Part shown: positions 28,488-37,841 of the stretch, piece by piece | Position numbering within the stretch: the first letter of the stretch is position 1 | How the letters are laid out: each line of letters starts with the position of its first letter | Origin: PALSA-926 sp964476835 | GTDB taxonomy: Bacteria > Pseudomonadota > Alphaproteobacteria > Micavibrionales > UBA2020 | NCBI GenBank assembly: GCA_964476835.1 | Contig: CAYZCE010000008.1 | Coordinates: forward strand, 1-64,000 | Direction: 5' to 3' | Length of the DNA: 64,000 bases | Notes under the pieces: generated by a model | What the model was told of the DNA's origin: nothing | The model's database searches: none | What the model saw: only the letters and a program-made list of their open reading frames with translations | Position numbers and translations under genes: made by a program

Positions 28488-31400
28488 ATGAATAAGGATC
28501 GCCCCTCCATGACCTCCCGTTCAGCACGTGCCATGAAGACGTCACTTCTTGCCGGTGTGGCCTTGATGTGCCTGGTAGCGACGGGAGCCCGCGCGGACAA
28601 TTTCATCACGGACGGCGAAACGGTATCCGCCGACCATATCAATGCCAGCTGGGATATCTACGGCACCGGCTTGCCGGACAATACCGCCAATATCACGATC
28701 AACAGCATCGGCAACACCGTCACGCTCGGCGCGTTCAATTCTTACGCGGCTTTCCAGTTCGACCCCACGCCCGACGCGGATCCGGACCTGATCGGCGCAT
28801 TGACGGTCATCGGCGGAAACGCCGTCACCTTCGACGGCTTCATCGACGGCAGCCACGGCGGCATCACGCTGACCTCTGCTGCGACCAACCTGACCTTCCA
28901 TGACGACATCACCAACAACGTCGCCATCACCATCGGGGATGACGCCAATGCGGTCGCCGCTACGTTCATGCTGGCGGACCAATCCATTTCCGGCCTTGCC
29001 GGCGGGTACGACCTGAACGTTTCCGCCACCATCGATGCCGGCGGCACCGCGCCTGAAAACGCCGCGATCAACGTGGTGAACAACACGGGCAGCTATCACA
29101 CCGTCATCTTCAGCAGCGACCTCGGCAGCCAAGGCGCGCTCGGCGCCATCACCGTCGGCGCGGATACCGTGTCGACGGGCGTGGATTTCGGCGGCAACGT
29201 CGATGCCACCAACATCACGCTCGGCGGATGGAGCACGCAGGGAGATACCAACTTCGCCATCTTCGGCAATGCTGTCGCCGCGCCGACCGTCGTGACGGCG
29301 GACATCGACGGCGCGGAATATGAATCTGCCGTTGACGACATAAGCGAGGAAAATACCGGCGGCAACTGGGTCGGCGTGGAAGGCGGCGCCGATGTCACGT
29401 TCACCGGCGCGATCGGCAGCAAGATCAGCGCTGTGCTGCTCGGCCTCGGCGGCGACGGCACCGAAGACACAAGCGCGACGTTCACGGACGATGTCGCTAC
29501 CTCGATCATCCTCAACACCACCGGAATTTCCGAGAACAACCATTTCGACAGCGACTACGCCACCCCGCCGAACGACAGCCTGACCATCGACGCCACGGGC
29601 GGCGACATCACCGTCTCCGGCACCATCCTCAATGCCGTTTTCTACAACAACCCTTCGTACAGCACGCCCGAAGAGCTCATGGACAGCCTGACGGGCACCG
29701 TCATCCTCACCGGCGGCACCATCGGCACGCCGCGCGAGATCAACGTCGGCGCGATCGACTTCGTCAATACCCTGAATGTCGGCGATTACACCACGGTGAA
29801 CCTGGCCGGCGATTCTACGTCGCACGACGGCATGGACTGGGAGATGTACAGCAACGACATCTACGGCAACAGCATCCTGCTTCTGAATGTTGCCATGCAG
29901 GACCATTCCGTCATCAACCTGACGACGCCTGGCGGCAGCATCCTTGAAGCCATCGTTTCCTCGACGGGCGGCACGGTGAACGTCGGTGAAGACAGCGCCG
30001 CCCTCTTCGACGGCGACACCAGCACGGCGGTCAACCTGCAGGGCGCCAACGCCTCGGTCGGTTTCGATTCGTTCCCCGGCAACCCGGCGGTATCGGTGGT
30101 GACGAGCGACATCGTCTCGTCCATCGCGGACGTATCTGAGCGCGGCCAGACGCGCACCGTTTCTTTCAATGACGTGGATTTTCAAGGCACGCTGTCGTTC
30201 GGCGACGCCAACGACACGCTGCATATCGAGAACATGACGCTGGACGGGCCGGTCGACCTCGGCTACGGCGCGAACCATGTCGAGCTGGCCAACGGCGGCG
30301 CGATCAGCAACAGCACGTCCGACCCGGATATCACGTTCGGCTCGGGCACCAGCGTATTGAAACTCACCGCCGCGACCTTCGACGGCGCGGTCGCGCATAG
30401 CGGCACCGGCGGCGTTGTCCTGGACCTGCACGGAGGCTGCCCGACGTCGGATCCTTGCGCGGCGATCGGCGCAGATGCGACATTCGAGGACCTGACCGAT
30501 GTCGACGTCACCGACGACATCTCCGTCGTGCAAGCGGCGCTGGCGCCGGCGAACGGCACCTCGATCACTTCCAGCGGCACGCTGATTATCAACGGCGGAT
30601 CAGCATCGCTCGCAGGCGACGTCCGGGGCGACAGCACCGGTACGCTGGCGTTCAGCAACGGCAGCTTCAGCAACCCGGCGTCGGGCGGCGTTTACTCGTC
30701 CGTCAGCCTCGCGCTCGACAACGCGACCTTCACGACGGCGACCGCGACCGACACCGGCATCGATTCCCTCCATGCGATCAGCGTGCTGGACGGCTCCACG
30801 TTCAACGTGAATGCCGACGTTTCTTCCGCCGACGCGCTGACCGTCGACAATTCGACGGTAAACATCGCCGCCGGAAAGACGCTAGCGGCGGGTTCCATGA
30901 ACGGCATGACCGATGGCACGCTCTCCTTCGGCCTCGACGACGACGGCACGGCCGGCCGCCTGACCCTCACCGACGGCGGGATCATCCTGCAGGGCGCGAC
31001 CGTCAAGATCGACCTGACGTCGCCGAGCACGTTCAGCCTGACCACGCCCGTCCTTCTCGCCACCGGCACCGCGACGCTCATCGGCTTCGACGGCAGCGAC
31101 GGGCAGGCGGCAACGGAAATCGGGGCGAACACCGCGTTGTGGACGTTCTATGTCGAGGACGGCACCTATGCCGGCGGCGACGACACTCAGCTCTACGTCG
31201 TGGCGGAACGCGACGGCCCTTCGATCGCGGAGGTGGGTGCGGAACATAGCCCCAGCAACGCATCCGTCGGCGCGACATTTGACGGCCTTTCCGCGACCAC
31301 CGACCCGCAGCTCCTGGCGATCCTGACGAAGATCAACGCGGCGCCGACCGACGCGGCGATCAACGCGATCCTGTCCTCCGTCAAGCCGACCGGCAACGGC

Positions 31401-32345
31401 GCGGCGGCGGGCACGCTTAACATGATCAACAACGCGCTCAACCTCAACAGCATGCACCTCGACGAAGTGCGCCAGACCGGCCTTTCCGGCGGCACGGCGG
31501 TGCGCGGCATGCAGTTCTGGACGCAGGCCTTCGGCCAGACGGCAAACCAGGGCATGCGCGGCGGCGATGCGGGTTTCGAGGCGGATACGGCGGGCTTTGC
31601 GGCCGGCATCGATTCCGAGAACCTCGTGAAGAACGCGGTGATCGGCGCGGCCGTCGACTACGGCCACACCAACGTCAACTCCAGCAACGGCAACAGCACC
31701 GGCGCCGACATCAACAGCTACCAGCTGACGGCCTACGGCGAGTACGACTTCGGCAACAAGACCTACTTCAACGCGCAGGCGTCTTATGCGTTCAACAAGA
31801 CCGACGTTGTGCGCTACGACGTCGGCGGCCTCGGCGGCTTGACGGCGCGCGGTAGCTTCGATGCCGACCAATACGCGTTGCGCGCTGAAACCGGCCACAG
31901 CTTCCAGGCCGGCGCGACCACGCTGACGCCCAAGGCGCTGGCGCACTGGGCGCACTACAGCCCCGACGACTACACCGAAACCGGCGCGGGCGGCGCGAGC
32001 CTTGCGGTCAACCAGAAGTCGATGGACATCTTCGAGCTGGGCGGCGGCCTCGACGCCAGCTGGAAGTTCCGCCGCGACGACGGCGCCGAAGTGGTGCCGG
32101 CGATCCGCGCGGGATACCGCTATGACCTCATCGGCGACAGCGTCGCCTCGACGTCGACCTTCGCGGGCGGCGGCACGGCCTTCAGCACCGAAGGCGCAAG
32201 CCCGGCGCGCGGCACCGCCACGCTCGGCGCAGGCCTCAAGTACGCGCTGCCCAACGCGGTCGACCTGACGCTCAATTACGATTTCGAGCACAAGGCCGAC
32301 TATAATTCCAACTCGGGCTACCTTCGCGTCGGGTACAGCTTTTGA
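28488..32345 (+). CDS. Large autotransporter (type Va secreted surface protein)
   Basis: About 1285 residues. A signal peptide (KTSLLAGVALMCLVATGARA) precedes a roughly 1000-residue passenger rich in Gly, Thr, Asp, Asn and Val with repeated beta-strand turns, as expected for a beta-helix. The last 270 residues form the outer-membrane barrel: they begin around MQFWTQAFGQTANQGMRGG, alternate amphipathic strands, and end in YLRVGYSF with the terminal phenylalanine that the Bam machine recognises. The passenger has one cysteine pair, GCPTSDPCAAIG, near residue 650. No adhesin or protease motif is visible, so function is open. ATG 28488 is preferred; ATG 28470 adds 6 residues. The stop overlaps the start of the CoA-ligase-like gene. 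Confidence 0.92.
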   Translation: MNKDRPSMTSRSARAMKTSLLAGVALMCLVATGARADNFITDGETVSADHINASWDIYGTGLPDNTANITINSIGNTVTLGAFNSYAAFQFDPTPDADPDLIGALTVIGGNAVTFDGFIDGSHGGITLTSAATNLTFHDDITNNVAITIGDDANAVAATFMLADQSISGLAGGYDLNVSATIDAGGTAPENAAINVVNNTGSYHTVIFSSDLGSQGALGAITVGADTVSTGVDFGGNVDATNITLGGWSTQGDTNFAIFGNAVAAPTVVTADIDGAEYESAVDDISEENTGGNWVGVEGGADVTFTGAIGSKISAVLLGLGGDGTEDTSATFTDDVATSIILNTTGISENNHFDSDYATPPNDSLTIDATGGDITVSGTILNAVFYNNPSYSTPEELMDSLTGTVILTGGTIGTPREINVGAIDFVNTLNVGDYTTVNLAGDSTSHDGMDWEMYSNDIYGNSILLLNVAMQDHSVINLTTPGGSILEAIVSSTGGTVNVGEDSAALFDGDTSTAVNLQGANASVGFDSFPGNPAVSVVTSDIVSSIADVSERGQTRTVSFNDVDFQGTLSFGDANDTLHIENMTLDGPVDLGYGANHVELANGGAISNSTSDPDITFGSGTSVLKLTAATFDGAVAHSGTGGVVLDLHGGCPTSDPCAAIGADATFEDLTDVDVTDDISVVQAALAPANGTSITSSGTLIINGGSASLAGDVRGDSTGTLAFSNGSFSNPASGGVYSSVSLALDNATFTTATATDTGIDSLHAISVLDGSTFNVNADVSSADALTVDNSTVNIAAGKTLAAGSMNGMTDGTLSFGLDDDGTAGRLTLTDGGIILQGATVKIDLTSPSTFSLTTPVLLATGTATLIGFDGSDGQAATEIGANTALWTFYVEDGTYAGGDDTQLYVVAERDGPSIAEVGAEHSPSNASVGATFDGLSATTDPQLLAILTKINAAPTDAAINAILSSVKPTGNGAAAGTLNMINNALNLNSMHLDEVRQTGLSGGTAVRGMQFWTQAFGQTANQGMRGGDAGFEADTAGFAAGIDSENLVKNAVIGAAVDYGHTNVNSSNGNSTGADINSYQLTAYGEYDFGNKTYFNAQASYAFNKTDVVRYDVGGLGGLTARGSFDADQYALRAETGHSFQAGATTLTPKALAHWAHYSPDDYTETGAGGASLAVNQKSMDIFELGGGLDASWKFRRDDGAEVVPAIRAGYRYDLIGDSVASTSTFAGGGTAFSTEGASPARGTATLGAGLKYALPNAVDLTLNYDFEHKADYNSNSGYLRVGYSF

Positions 32346-33736
32346 CGGAAAAAAGGCATCAGCGGGCGCCGAACGCCTATCTCCAGGACATGCGCGGCGA
32401 TGCGGCGGAGGTCGCGTGGCCAGCGTTGCTGACCTCGGCGCGTGCCTCTCTCGTTGCGCTGCTGTACCAGATGGAAGACACGCAATGGCTGCCGGCGGAT
32501 GTCTTCGTCCAGAACCAGATGCGGCAGGTCGGCAAGCTGGTGGCGCATGCCGCCACGCAGTCGCCATTCTTCCGCCAGCGGCTTGAAAAGGCCGGGCTGA
32601 AGCCGGAAGACCTCGCGACGCCGGAAGGTTTCCGTCGCCTGCCGCCGATGACGCGCCGCGACATCCAGGATGCGCAAGAGACGCTCTTCTGCGCTTCATC
32701 GCCGCCGACGCATATGCCGGCCTGGGAGGCGACGACCTCCGGCTCGACGGGCGAGAAGGTGAAGGTCCGCAAGACCCAGCTAAGCAGCCTTTATTGGGTC
32801 GCGCTGACATTGCGCGGGCATTTCTGGTATGCGCGCGACATGAAGAAGCGGCTGATGGCCGTGCGCGACGGCATCCCCGAGGTGCAGAACGCGCCGGACT
32901 GGGGCTTCCCGATCAGCCAGCTGTTCGACAGCGGGCCGATGCGCATCGTGCCGGGCTGGACGCCCGCGCCGGAATACGAGCGCCATATCCGCGATTTCCG
33001 TCCGCACTACCTGATCGCCTACCCGAGCGTGCTCGCCGCCATCATGGAAGAAAGCCGGCGCAAGAATATGCCGATCGAGGGCGTCGAGCACGTCATGACG
33101 ATCGGCGAGCGCCTGTCGCCCGAACAGGCACAGGATATCGCGGCCTTCTTCAACGCGCGCGTCATCGACGTTTATTCTTCCACCGAGACGGGAAACACGG
33201 CGGTGCAATGTCCGGAAAGCGGGCTGTATCACGTGATGGGCGAAAGCGTGCTGCTTGAGATCCTCGACGACAAGGGCAACCCTTGCGCAGCCGGCGAAGT
33301 CGGGAAAGTCGTCATGACGGACCTGAGCAATTACGCGACGCCGATGATCCGCTATGCGATCGGCGACTATGCCGAAGCGGGCGGCGCCTGCTCTTGCGGG
33401 CGCGCGCTGCCGACGGTCAAGCGCTTCCTCGGGCGCGAACGCAACCTCGCACTGCGCCCGGACGGCACCAAATACTGGCCGGTCATCGGCGCCGTCATGT
33501 TCCACGAAGTCGCATCCGAGGTCCGGCAGGCGCAGTTCGTCCAGCTTGACCGCAACACGCTGGAAGTGCGGCTCTCCACCGATGCGCCCGTCGCCCCGGC
33601 ACAGGAGGAACGCTTCCGGGAGATGATATATAAGGCGCTCGGTTGCCGTTATACCGTTAATTTCGTTTATTTTTCCGACCGCCTGCCGGCGTCGTCGAAC
33701 GGCAAGTTCGACGATTTTATTTGCCAAGCGAGCTAG
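32342..33736 (+). CDS. PaaK/CapK-like adenylate-forming enzyme
   Basis: A 464-residue ANL-type enzyme closest in layout to phenylacetate-CoA ligase and the CapK/coenzyme F390 synthetase-like group. Motifs: TTSGSTGEKVKV (A3 loop, about 131-142), DVYSSTETGNTA (A5), MIRYAIGDYAEAG followed by CSCGRALPTVKRFLGR (A7/A8), and a final SSNGKFDDF where the A10 lysine sits. It should adenylate a carboxylate, aryl or other; the acceptor may be CoA or another molecule. The TTG at 32342 overlaps the autotransporter stop (TTGA) with no ribosome binding site; ATG 32390 is an alternative start. Its place between two autotransporters is unusual. Confidence 0.85.
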   Translation: MTEKRHQRAPNAYLQDMRGDAAEVAWPALLTSARASLVALLYQMEDTQWLPADVFVQNQMRQVGKLVAHAATQSPFFRQRLEKAGLKPEDLATPEGFRRLPPMTRRDIQDAQETLFCASSPPTHMPAWEATTSGSTGEKVKVRKTQLSSLYWVALTLRGHFWYARDMKKRLMAVRDGIPEVQNAPDWGFPISQLFDSGPMRIVPGWTPAPEYERHIRDFRPHYLIAYPSVLAAIMEESRRKNMPIEGVEHVMTIGERLSPEQAQDIAAFFNARVIDVYSSTETGNTAVQCPESGLYHVMGESVLLEILDDKGNPCAAGEVGKVVMTDLSNYATPMIRYAIGDYAEAGGACSCGRALPTVKRFLGRERNLALRPDGTKYWPVIGAVMFHEVASEVRQAQFVQLDRNTLEVRLSTDAPVAPAQEERFREMIYKALGCRYTVNFVYFSDRLPASSNGKFDDFICQAS

Positions 33737-33831
33737 AGTTTCGTAAAAAGGCGCCTCTCAAAAAAGCCCCCCTCGGCTAGAATCAGGCTGACTGATTTGT
33801 GACGAATAATAACAACGAAAAAGTAACGCAC

Positions 33832-36222
33832 ATGATGTCACCCTTTCTCCGCAAAGCCCTTTTCGCAGGCTCGGCCCTTGTCGCCTTGGGCGCGGCAGTG
33901 CCCGCGCAGGCTTCGACGCAAATCGTCAACGGCAGCGACATCGTCGTCAACAGCGACCCTAACGCGACGCCCGCGATCGAGTTCCAGTCGGACAACATCG
34001 CCACCATCAACGGCGGCGTCAACATCACGGGCACCATCGTCGCGGATGCGCCGTCCACCGGCATCCTCCGCTTCCTCGGCTCTACCATCGTCGAAGGCGA
34101 CGTCGGCAGCGCGACCAATGCGCTGAACCGCATCGACCTCTTCACCCAGATCGAGTTCAAGGGTGTGGTCTATACCGATGGCTTCGCAGGCCCCTTGGAT
34201 GATGCGGAAGTCACCTTCGACCAAGACGTCTATGCCCTGTTGAACGGCCTCAACTTCGGCACCAGCCCGACGTCGGGCACCGTCAACCTCGCCGACGGCG
34301 TGACGTTCCATGGCGATATCGTCAACACCGTCTCGTCCGAAGGCGGGCAGAGCGGCGGCATCCTGACCTTGTGGGGCGACGGCGTAGTGACCGGCATCGT
34401 CGGCGGCGGCCCCGGCAGGCCGCTCGACACCATCAACGCCGGCGTTGACGGGTCTTCGTCGACGTTTGAAAACACAGTCATGACGGCCACGGCGAACATC
34501 ACCGGCGACGGCACGGTGACCTTCGACCAAAGCGTCGAGACGTCCGGCGTCAACTTCCTCGCCAACGGCACGGTCGTGCTCACCTACGGCTATAGCCTGA
34601 GCGGCCCCGAAGGCGGCAACACCCTAATGGTCGGCGCAGAAGCGGCGCCGCCGGGCGGCGGACATGGCAACGTCCTCATCCAGGGCGGCGACAATGGCAC
34701 TTTCAATTTGCACAGCAGCCTCGGCGGCCTCAACTCCCTGACGCTGGACGGCACGGGCAATACGACGACGGTCACCGGCAACGTCAATTCGATCAACGCC
34801 ATCTACCTCGGCACCAACAGCCTCGTCATCAACGGCGGTTTCACCGAAGCGGCGGGTGATGCGATTTACGCGACGATCACGGGCGAAGTGGGCAGCACGC
34901 TGACCGGCGGCAACATCACCGTCGCCGGATCTGAGGGCGGCGGCACCGTGAACCTCGACATCTCGCCGTCGACGGCCGTCTACCTCGCCAACAACAGCCC
35001 CAGCGTCCACGCGGGCGACGTCTATACGCTTGTGACCTGCGCCACCGCCTGCAGCGCGGCGATCGGCACCGGCATCACGCCGGTCTCGCCGGGGCTTTCG
35101 TTCACGCAAGTCACCTCGGACCCGAACGTGCTGGCCTTCACGGTCAGCGCCGTCACGCCTGCGGGCGGCCTCAGCAATGCGCCCTTGTTCTACATGGCCG
35201 ACCTGCCGCTCGAGGTGCTCGACGTGACGAGCGACGAATTGATGGCCGTGCGCGACGGCAACCCGGCGGTGGCCAGCGCGATGACTGGCATGTCCGCCGG
35301 TTACGCCGCGCCCAACGTCATCTACTTCAGCATGCCGTCGGGTTACAGGACCATCGGCGACCGGGACGGCAAGTCGCCCGTCGTCAACACCACCAACGCA
35401 TGGATGCAGGCCTACGGCCAGCTGACGACGCAGGACACGCATGACGGCTATGCCGGCTATCACGCGATCGCGCGCGGCATGAGCGCCGGCGTGGACACGA
35501 TTTCCCTGATCAAGGACACCATCGTCGGCATCGCGGCGAACTTCATTTCCGCCGACCTCAAGTCGAAGAACAACGAGAAGGCCGAAGTCGAGAGCCGCGG
35601 CATCATCGTCTACGGCGGCCATGAACTGCCCTACAACCTCTTCACGCGCGCGCAGGCGGGTTATTCCTACAACACGGTCACGACGAAACGCTACAATTCC
35701 GACGGCGTCGGCGGCGAGTCCGACGGCAACTACGGCGCGGACCAATACTACGCGAAAGCCCTCGTCGGGCGCGATTACGTGACGAACAACGGCACGATCC
35801 TGACGCCCAACGTCGTCGCCGACTATATCGGCCTGCACACGCAGGATTACACCGAGACCGGCTCGAGCCTGAGCAACCTGTCGATCGCCAGCGAGACCTT
35901 CAGCCAGTTGCGCGCCGGGCCCGGCCTCGACATGGCGTGGCGCATGCAGAACGCGAACGGCGGCGTCTTCCAGCCGTTGCTGCGCGTGCTCTACCAATAC
36001 GACATCCTCGGCAACCGCCAGAGCACGGCCGCGACACCGGTGGGCGGCGGCGGCGCCATCATCGCCGACGGGCCGTCTCCCGCGCGCAACATCATCCGCC
36101 TCGGCGCGCAGGCGACGTACATGACGGTCGCGGGCTGGGATATTTCCGCCCGCTACGACTTCACGTACAAGACGGACTATCACGCCAACGACGGACTGCT
36201 GCGCGCGACCCTGCACTTCTGA
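33832..36222 (+). CDS. Second autotransporter
   Basis: About 796 residues. A signal peptide (RKALFAGSALVALGAAVPAQA) precedes a passenger of roughly 500 residues of Gly/Thr/Asn-rich beta-helix type, then a barrel domain of about 270 residues beginning near WMQAYGQLTTQDTHDGYAGY and ending in LLRATLHF. It is clearly related in architecture to the larger autotransporter upstream, and like it has one cysteine pair in the passenger (TCATACSAAIG, near residue 405). ATG 33832 is preferred to an upstream GTG (33799), which would precede the signal peptide with 11 polar residues. There are 95 bases between the ligase gene and this start and no evident terminator, so co-transcription is possible. Confidence 0.9.
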   Translation: MMSPFLRKALFAGSALVALGAAVPAQASTQIVNGSDIVVNSDPNATPAIEFQSDNIATINGGVNITGTIVADAPSTGILRFLGSTIVEGDVGSATNALNRIDLFTQIEFKGVVYTDGFAGPLDDAEVTFDQDVYALLNGLNFGTSPTSGTVNLADGVTFHGDIVNTVSSEGGQSGGILTLWGDGVVTGIVGGGPGRPLDTINAGVDGSSSTFENTVMTATANITGDGTVTFDQSVETSGVNFLANGTVVLTYGYSLSGPEGGNTLMVGAEAAPPGGGHGNVLIQGGDNGTFNLHSSLGGLNSLTLDGTGNTTTVTGNVNSINAIYLGTNSLVINGGFTEAAGDAIYATITGEVGSTLTGGNITVAGSEGGGTVNLDISPSTAVYLANNSPSVHAGDVYTLVTCATACSAAIGTGITPVSPGLSFTQVTSDPNVLAFTVSAVTPAGGLSNAPLFYMADLPLEVLDVTSDELMAVRDGNPAVASAMTGMSAGYAAPNVIYFSMPSGYRTIGDRDGKSPVVNTTNAWMQAYGQLTTQDTHDGYAGYHAIARGMSAGVDTISLIKDTIVGIAANFISADLKSKNNEKAEVESRGIIVYGGHELPYNLFTRAQAGYSYNTVTTKRYNSDGVGGESDGNYGADQYYAKALVGRDYVTNNGTILTPNVVADYIGLHTQDYTETGSSLSNLSIASETFSQLRAGPGLDMAWRMQNANGGVFQPLLRVLYQYDILGNRQSTAATPVGGGGAIIADGPSPARNIIRLGAQATYMTVAGWDISARYDFTYKTDYHANDGLLRATLHF

Positions 36223-36311
36223 TTTTTTCATAAGCATAGGCTGAAAAAACCGCTGTATTTGCAGGCGTTCCCGGGTTATTTTTGTCGTAACCTCAATTTT
36301 ACCGGGCGACC

Positions 36312-36923
36312 ATGTCTGTCACACTGCACCAGGGCGATCTTCCTGCGGGAATTTCATTCGGCGACGTCGTCGCCGTCGATACCGAAATGATGGGGCTGCG
36401 CCCCGCGCGCGACCGCCTCTGCCTCGTGCAGTTGTCGGCGGGCGACGGCAGCGCGCATATCGTGCAGCTGAAGAAGGGTGACTATGCCGCGCCGAACCTG
36501 CGCAAGCTGCTGACCGACCCGAGTGTGACCAAGCTCTTCCACTTCGCGCGTTCCGACATCGCGTCCATCTACGCATGGCTCGGCGTCCTCTGCGCGCCGG
36601 TCTATTGCACCAAGCTGGCGTCGCGCCTGGCGCGCACCTATACGCAGCACCATTCGCTCAAGACCGTCTGCTCTGAACTGCTCGGCGTCGAACTCGACAA
36701 GCAGCAGCAGGCGACCAACTGGGGCGCGGAGACGCTGACGCCGGAGCAGGTGGCCTACGCCGCTTCCGACGTGCTCTACCTGCACCGCATCAAGGAAAAG
36801 CTCGACGCCATGCTGGCGCAGGAAAGCCGCCGCGCGCTGGCGGATGAATGTTTCCGCTTCCTGCCCGCGCGCGCGTTGCTCGACCTTGCCGGCTGGGACA
36901 ACGAAGACATTTTCGCGCATTGA
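36312..36923 (+). CDS. RNase D-like 3'-5' exonuclease (DEDDy)
   Basis: A 203-residue DEDDy exonuclease, the short form that lacks the HRDC domains of E. coli RNase D. Catalytic residues are placed as expected: Asp23 and Glu25 in VAVDTEMMGL, Asp82 in FHFARSDIAS, and Tyr149 and Asp153 in VAYAASDVLYL. It is likely to trim structured RNA 3' ends. In alphaproteobacteria this gene is usually directly followed by kdsD and the lpt genes; here three ankyrin genes intervene. The stop shares a base with the first ankyrin start. Confidence 0.95.
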   Translation: MSVTLHQGDLPAGISFGDVVAVDTEMMGLRPARDRLCLVQLSAGDGSAHIVQLKKGDYAAPNLRKLLTDPSVTKLFHFARSDIASIYAWLGVLCAPVYCTKLASRLARTYTQHHSLKTVCSELLGVELDKQQQATNWGAETLTPEQVAYAASDVLYLHRIKEKLDAMLAQESRRALADECFRFLPARALLDLAGWDNEDIFAH

Positions 36924-37705
36924 TGGAAACGCAGGACAACAGCAGCGCGCAGAACCTTCCGGCCCTTGCGCCCGTGTTCAACGATGCGGCGCAGGCCGCC
37001 CTGCGCCTTGCCGCGCAAGACGAAAACATCGCGCATATCGCCGCCATCCTGAAGCAATATCCCGGCGCGGCCGCCACCTATACGGCGCAGCAGGTGCTGA
37101 TGGAATCCATCGAGGAATGCAAGGTCGCCGTCGCCCTCGCGCTGCTGGACGGCGGCGTCAGTCCCGACGACAGCCGCCGCAAGGGCGAGACGCCGCTGAC
37201 CTTGGCCGTGCAATGCGGCTTGCCGGAAGTCGTCGAAAAAATCCTCGACATGGGCGGCGACGTGAACAAGGCGAATACCGACGGCTGCACGCCGTTCCTG
37301 CTTGCGGTATGGAAGGACAATTTGGCTGTCGCCCGCCAGCTGCACGCCCGCGGCGCCAATATCGACCGCCCCAACAGCAACGGGGAGACATCGCTGATCC
37401 TGGCGATCGCCCACAACTATGAAACGGCGGCGCGCTTCCTGCTCGCCGCGGGCGCCGATATCGCGCCGGTCGACCATGACGGCGTCTCGGCCCGTTCGGA
37501 GGCGAGAAAATATCTGGAGAAGCCTGAGGGCGATCTCTATATCCGCCTGCTCGACATCAGCGTGGAAGACCGCCGCCGCGCCGCCGAAGCCGCCATCGAG
37601 GCGGAGAAGTGCGCCATCAGCGAAAACACCCTGGGGCGGTTGCAGCAATGTGCCGGGGGTGGGGCAGCATTCCGCCGGAAATCTCCGCCGCCGGGACCGC
37701 AATAG
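36923..37705 (+). CDS. Ankyrin-repeat protein 1
   Basis: A 260-residue cytosolic protein with four or so ankyrin repeats between about residues 75 and 210 (KGETPLTLAVQCGLPEVVEK, DGCTPFLLAVWKDNLAVAR, NGETSLILAIAHNYETAARF) joined to an N-terminal helical part. The C-terminal 60 residues are helical, then polar and proline-rich. No enzymatic domain is seen, so it should be a binding scaffold. The ATG overlaps the stop of the RNase D-like gene (TGATG), implying coupled translation. It does not carry the C-terminal tail shared by the next two ankyrin proteins. Confidence 0.88.
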   Translation: METQDNSSAQNLPALAPVFNDAAQAALRLAAQDENIAHIAAILKQYPGAAATYTAQQVLMESIEECKVAVALALLDGGVSPDDSRRKGETPLTLAVQCGLPEVVEKILDMGGDVNKANTDGCTPFLLAVWKDNLAVARQLHARGANIDRPNSNGETSLILAIAHNYETAARFLLAAGADIAPVDHDGVSARSEARKYLEKPEGDLYIRLLDISVEDRRRAAEAAIEAEKCAISENTLGRLQQCAGGGAAFRRKSPPPGPQ

Positions 37706-37841
37706 GCTTTATTTTTCATAATTTATAACTTTTTGCGATAAAATCCTGAATCCAGCTGTTTCGGCGCCCAGAAAAGACTGTCCATAACCACGGGGACGGC
37801 TTATTATTTCCCGATCAGAATCAAGGAAAAGCGAAATTTTC

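Noticed and set aside
36223..36260. Inverted T-run/A-run after the second autotransporter
   Set aside because: The stem would be almost only A-T pairs, with no GC core, so it is unlikely to be a terminator.
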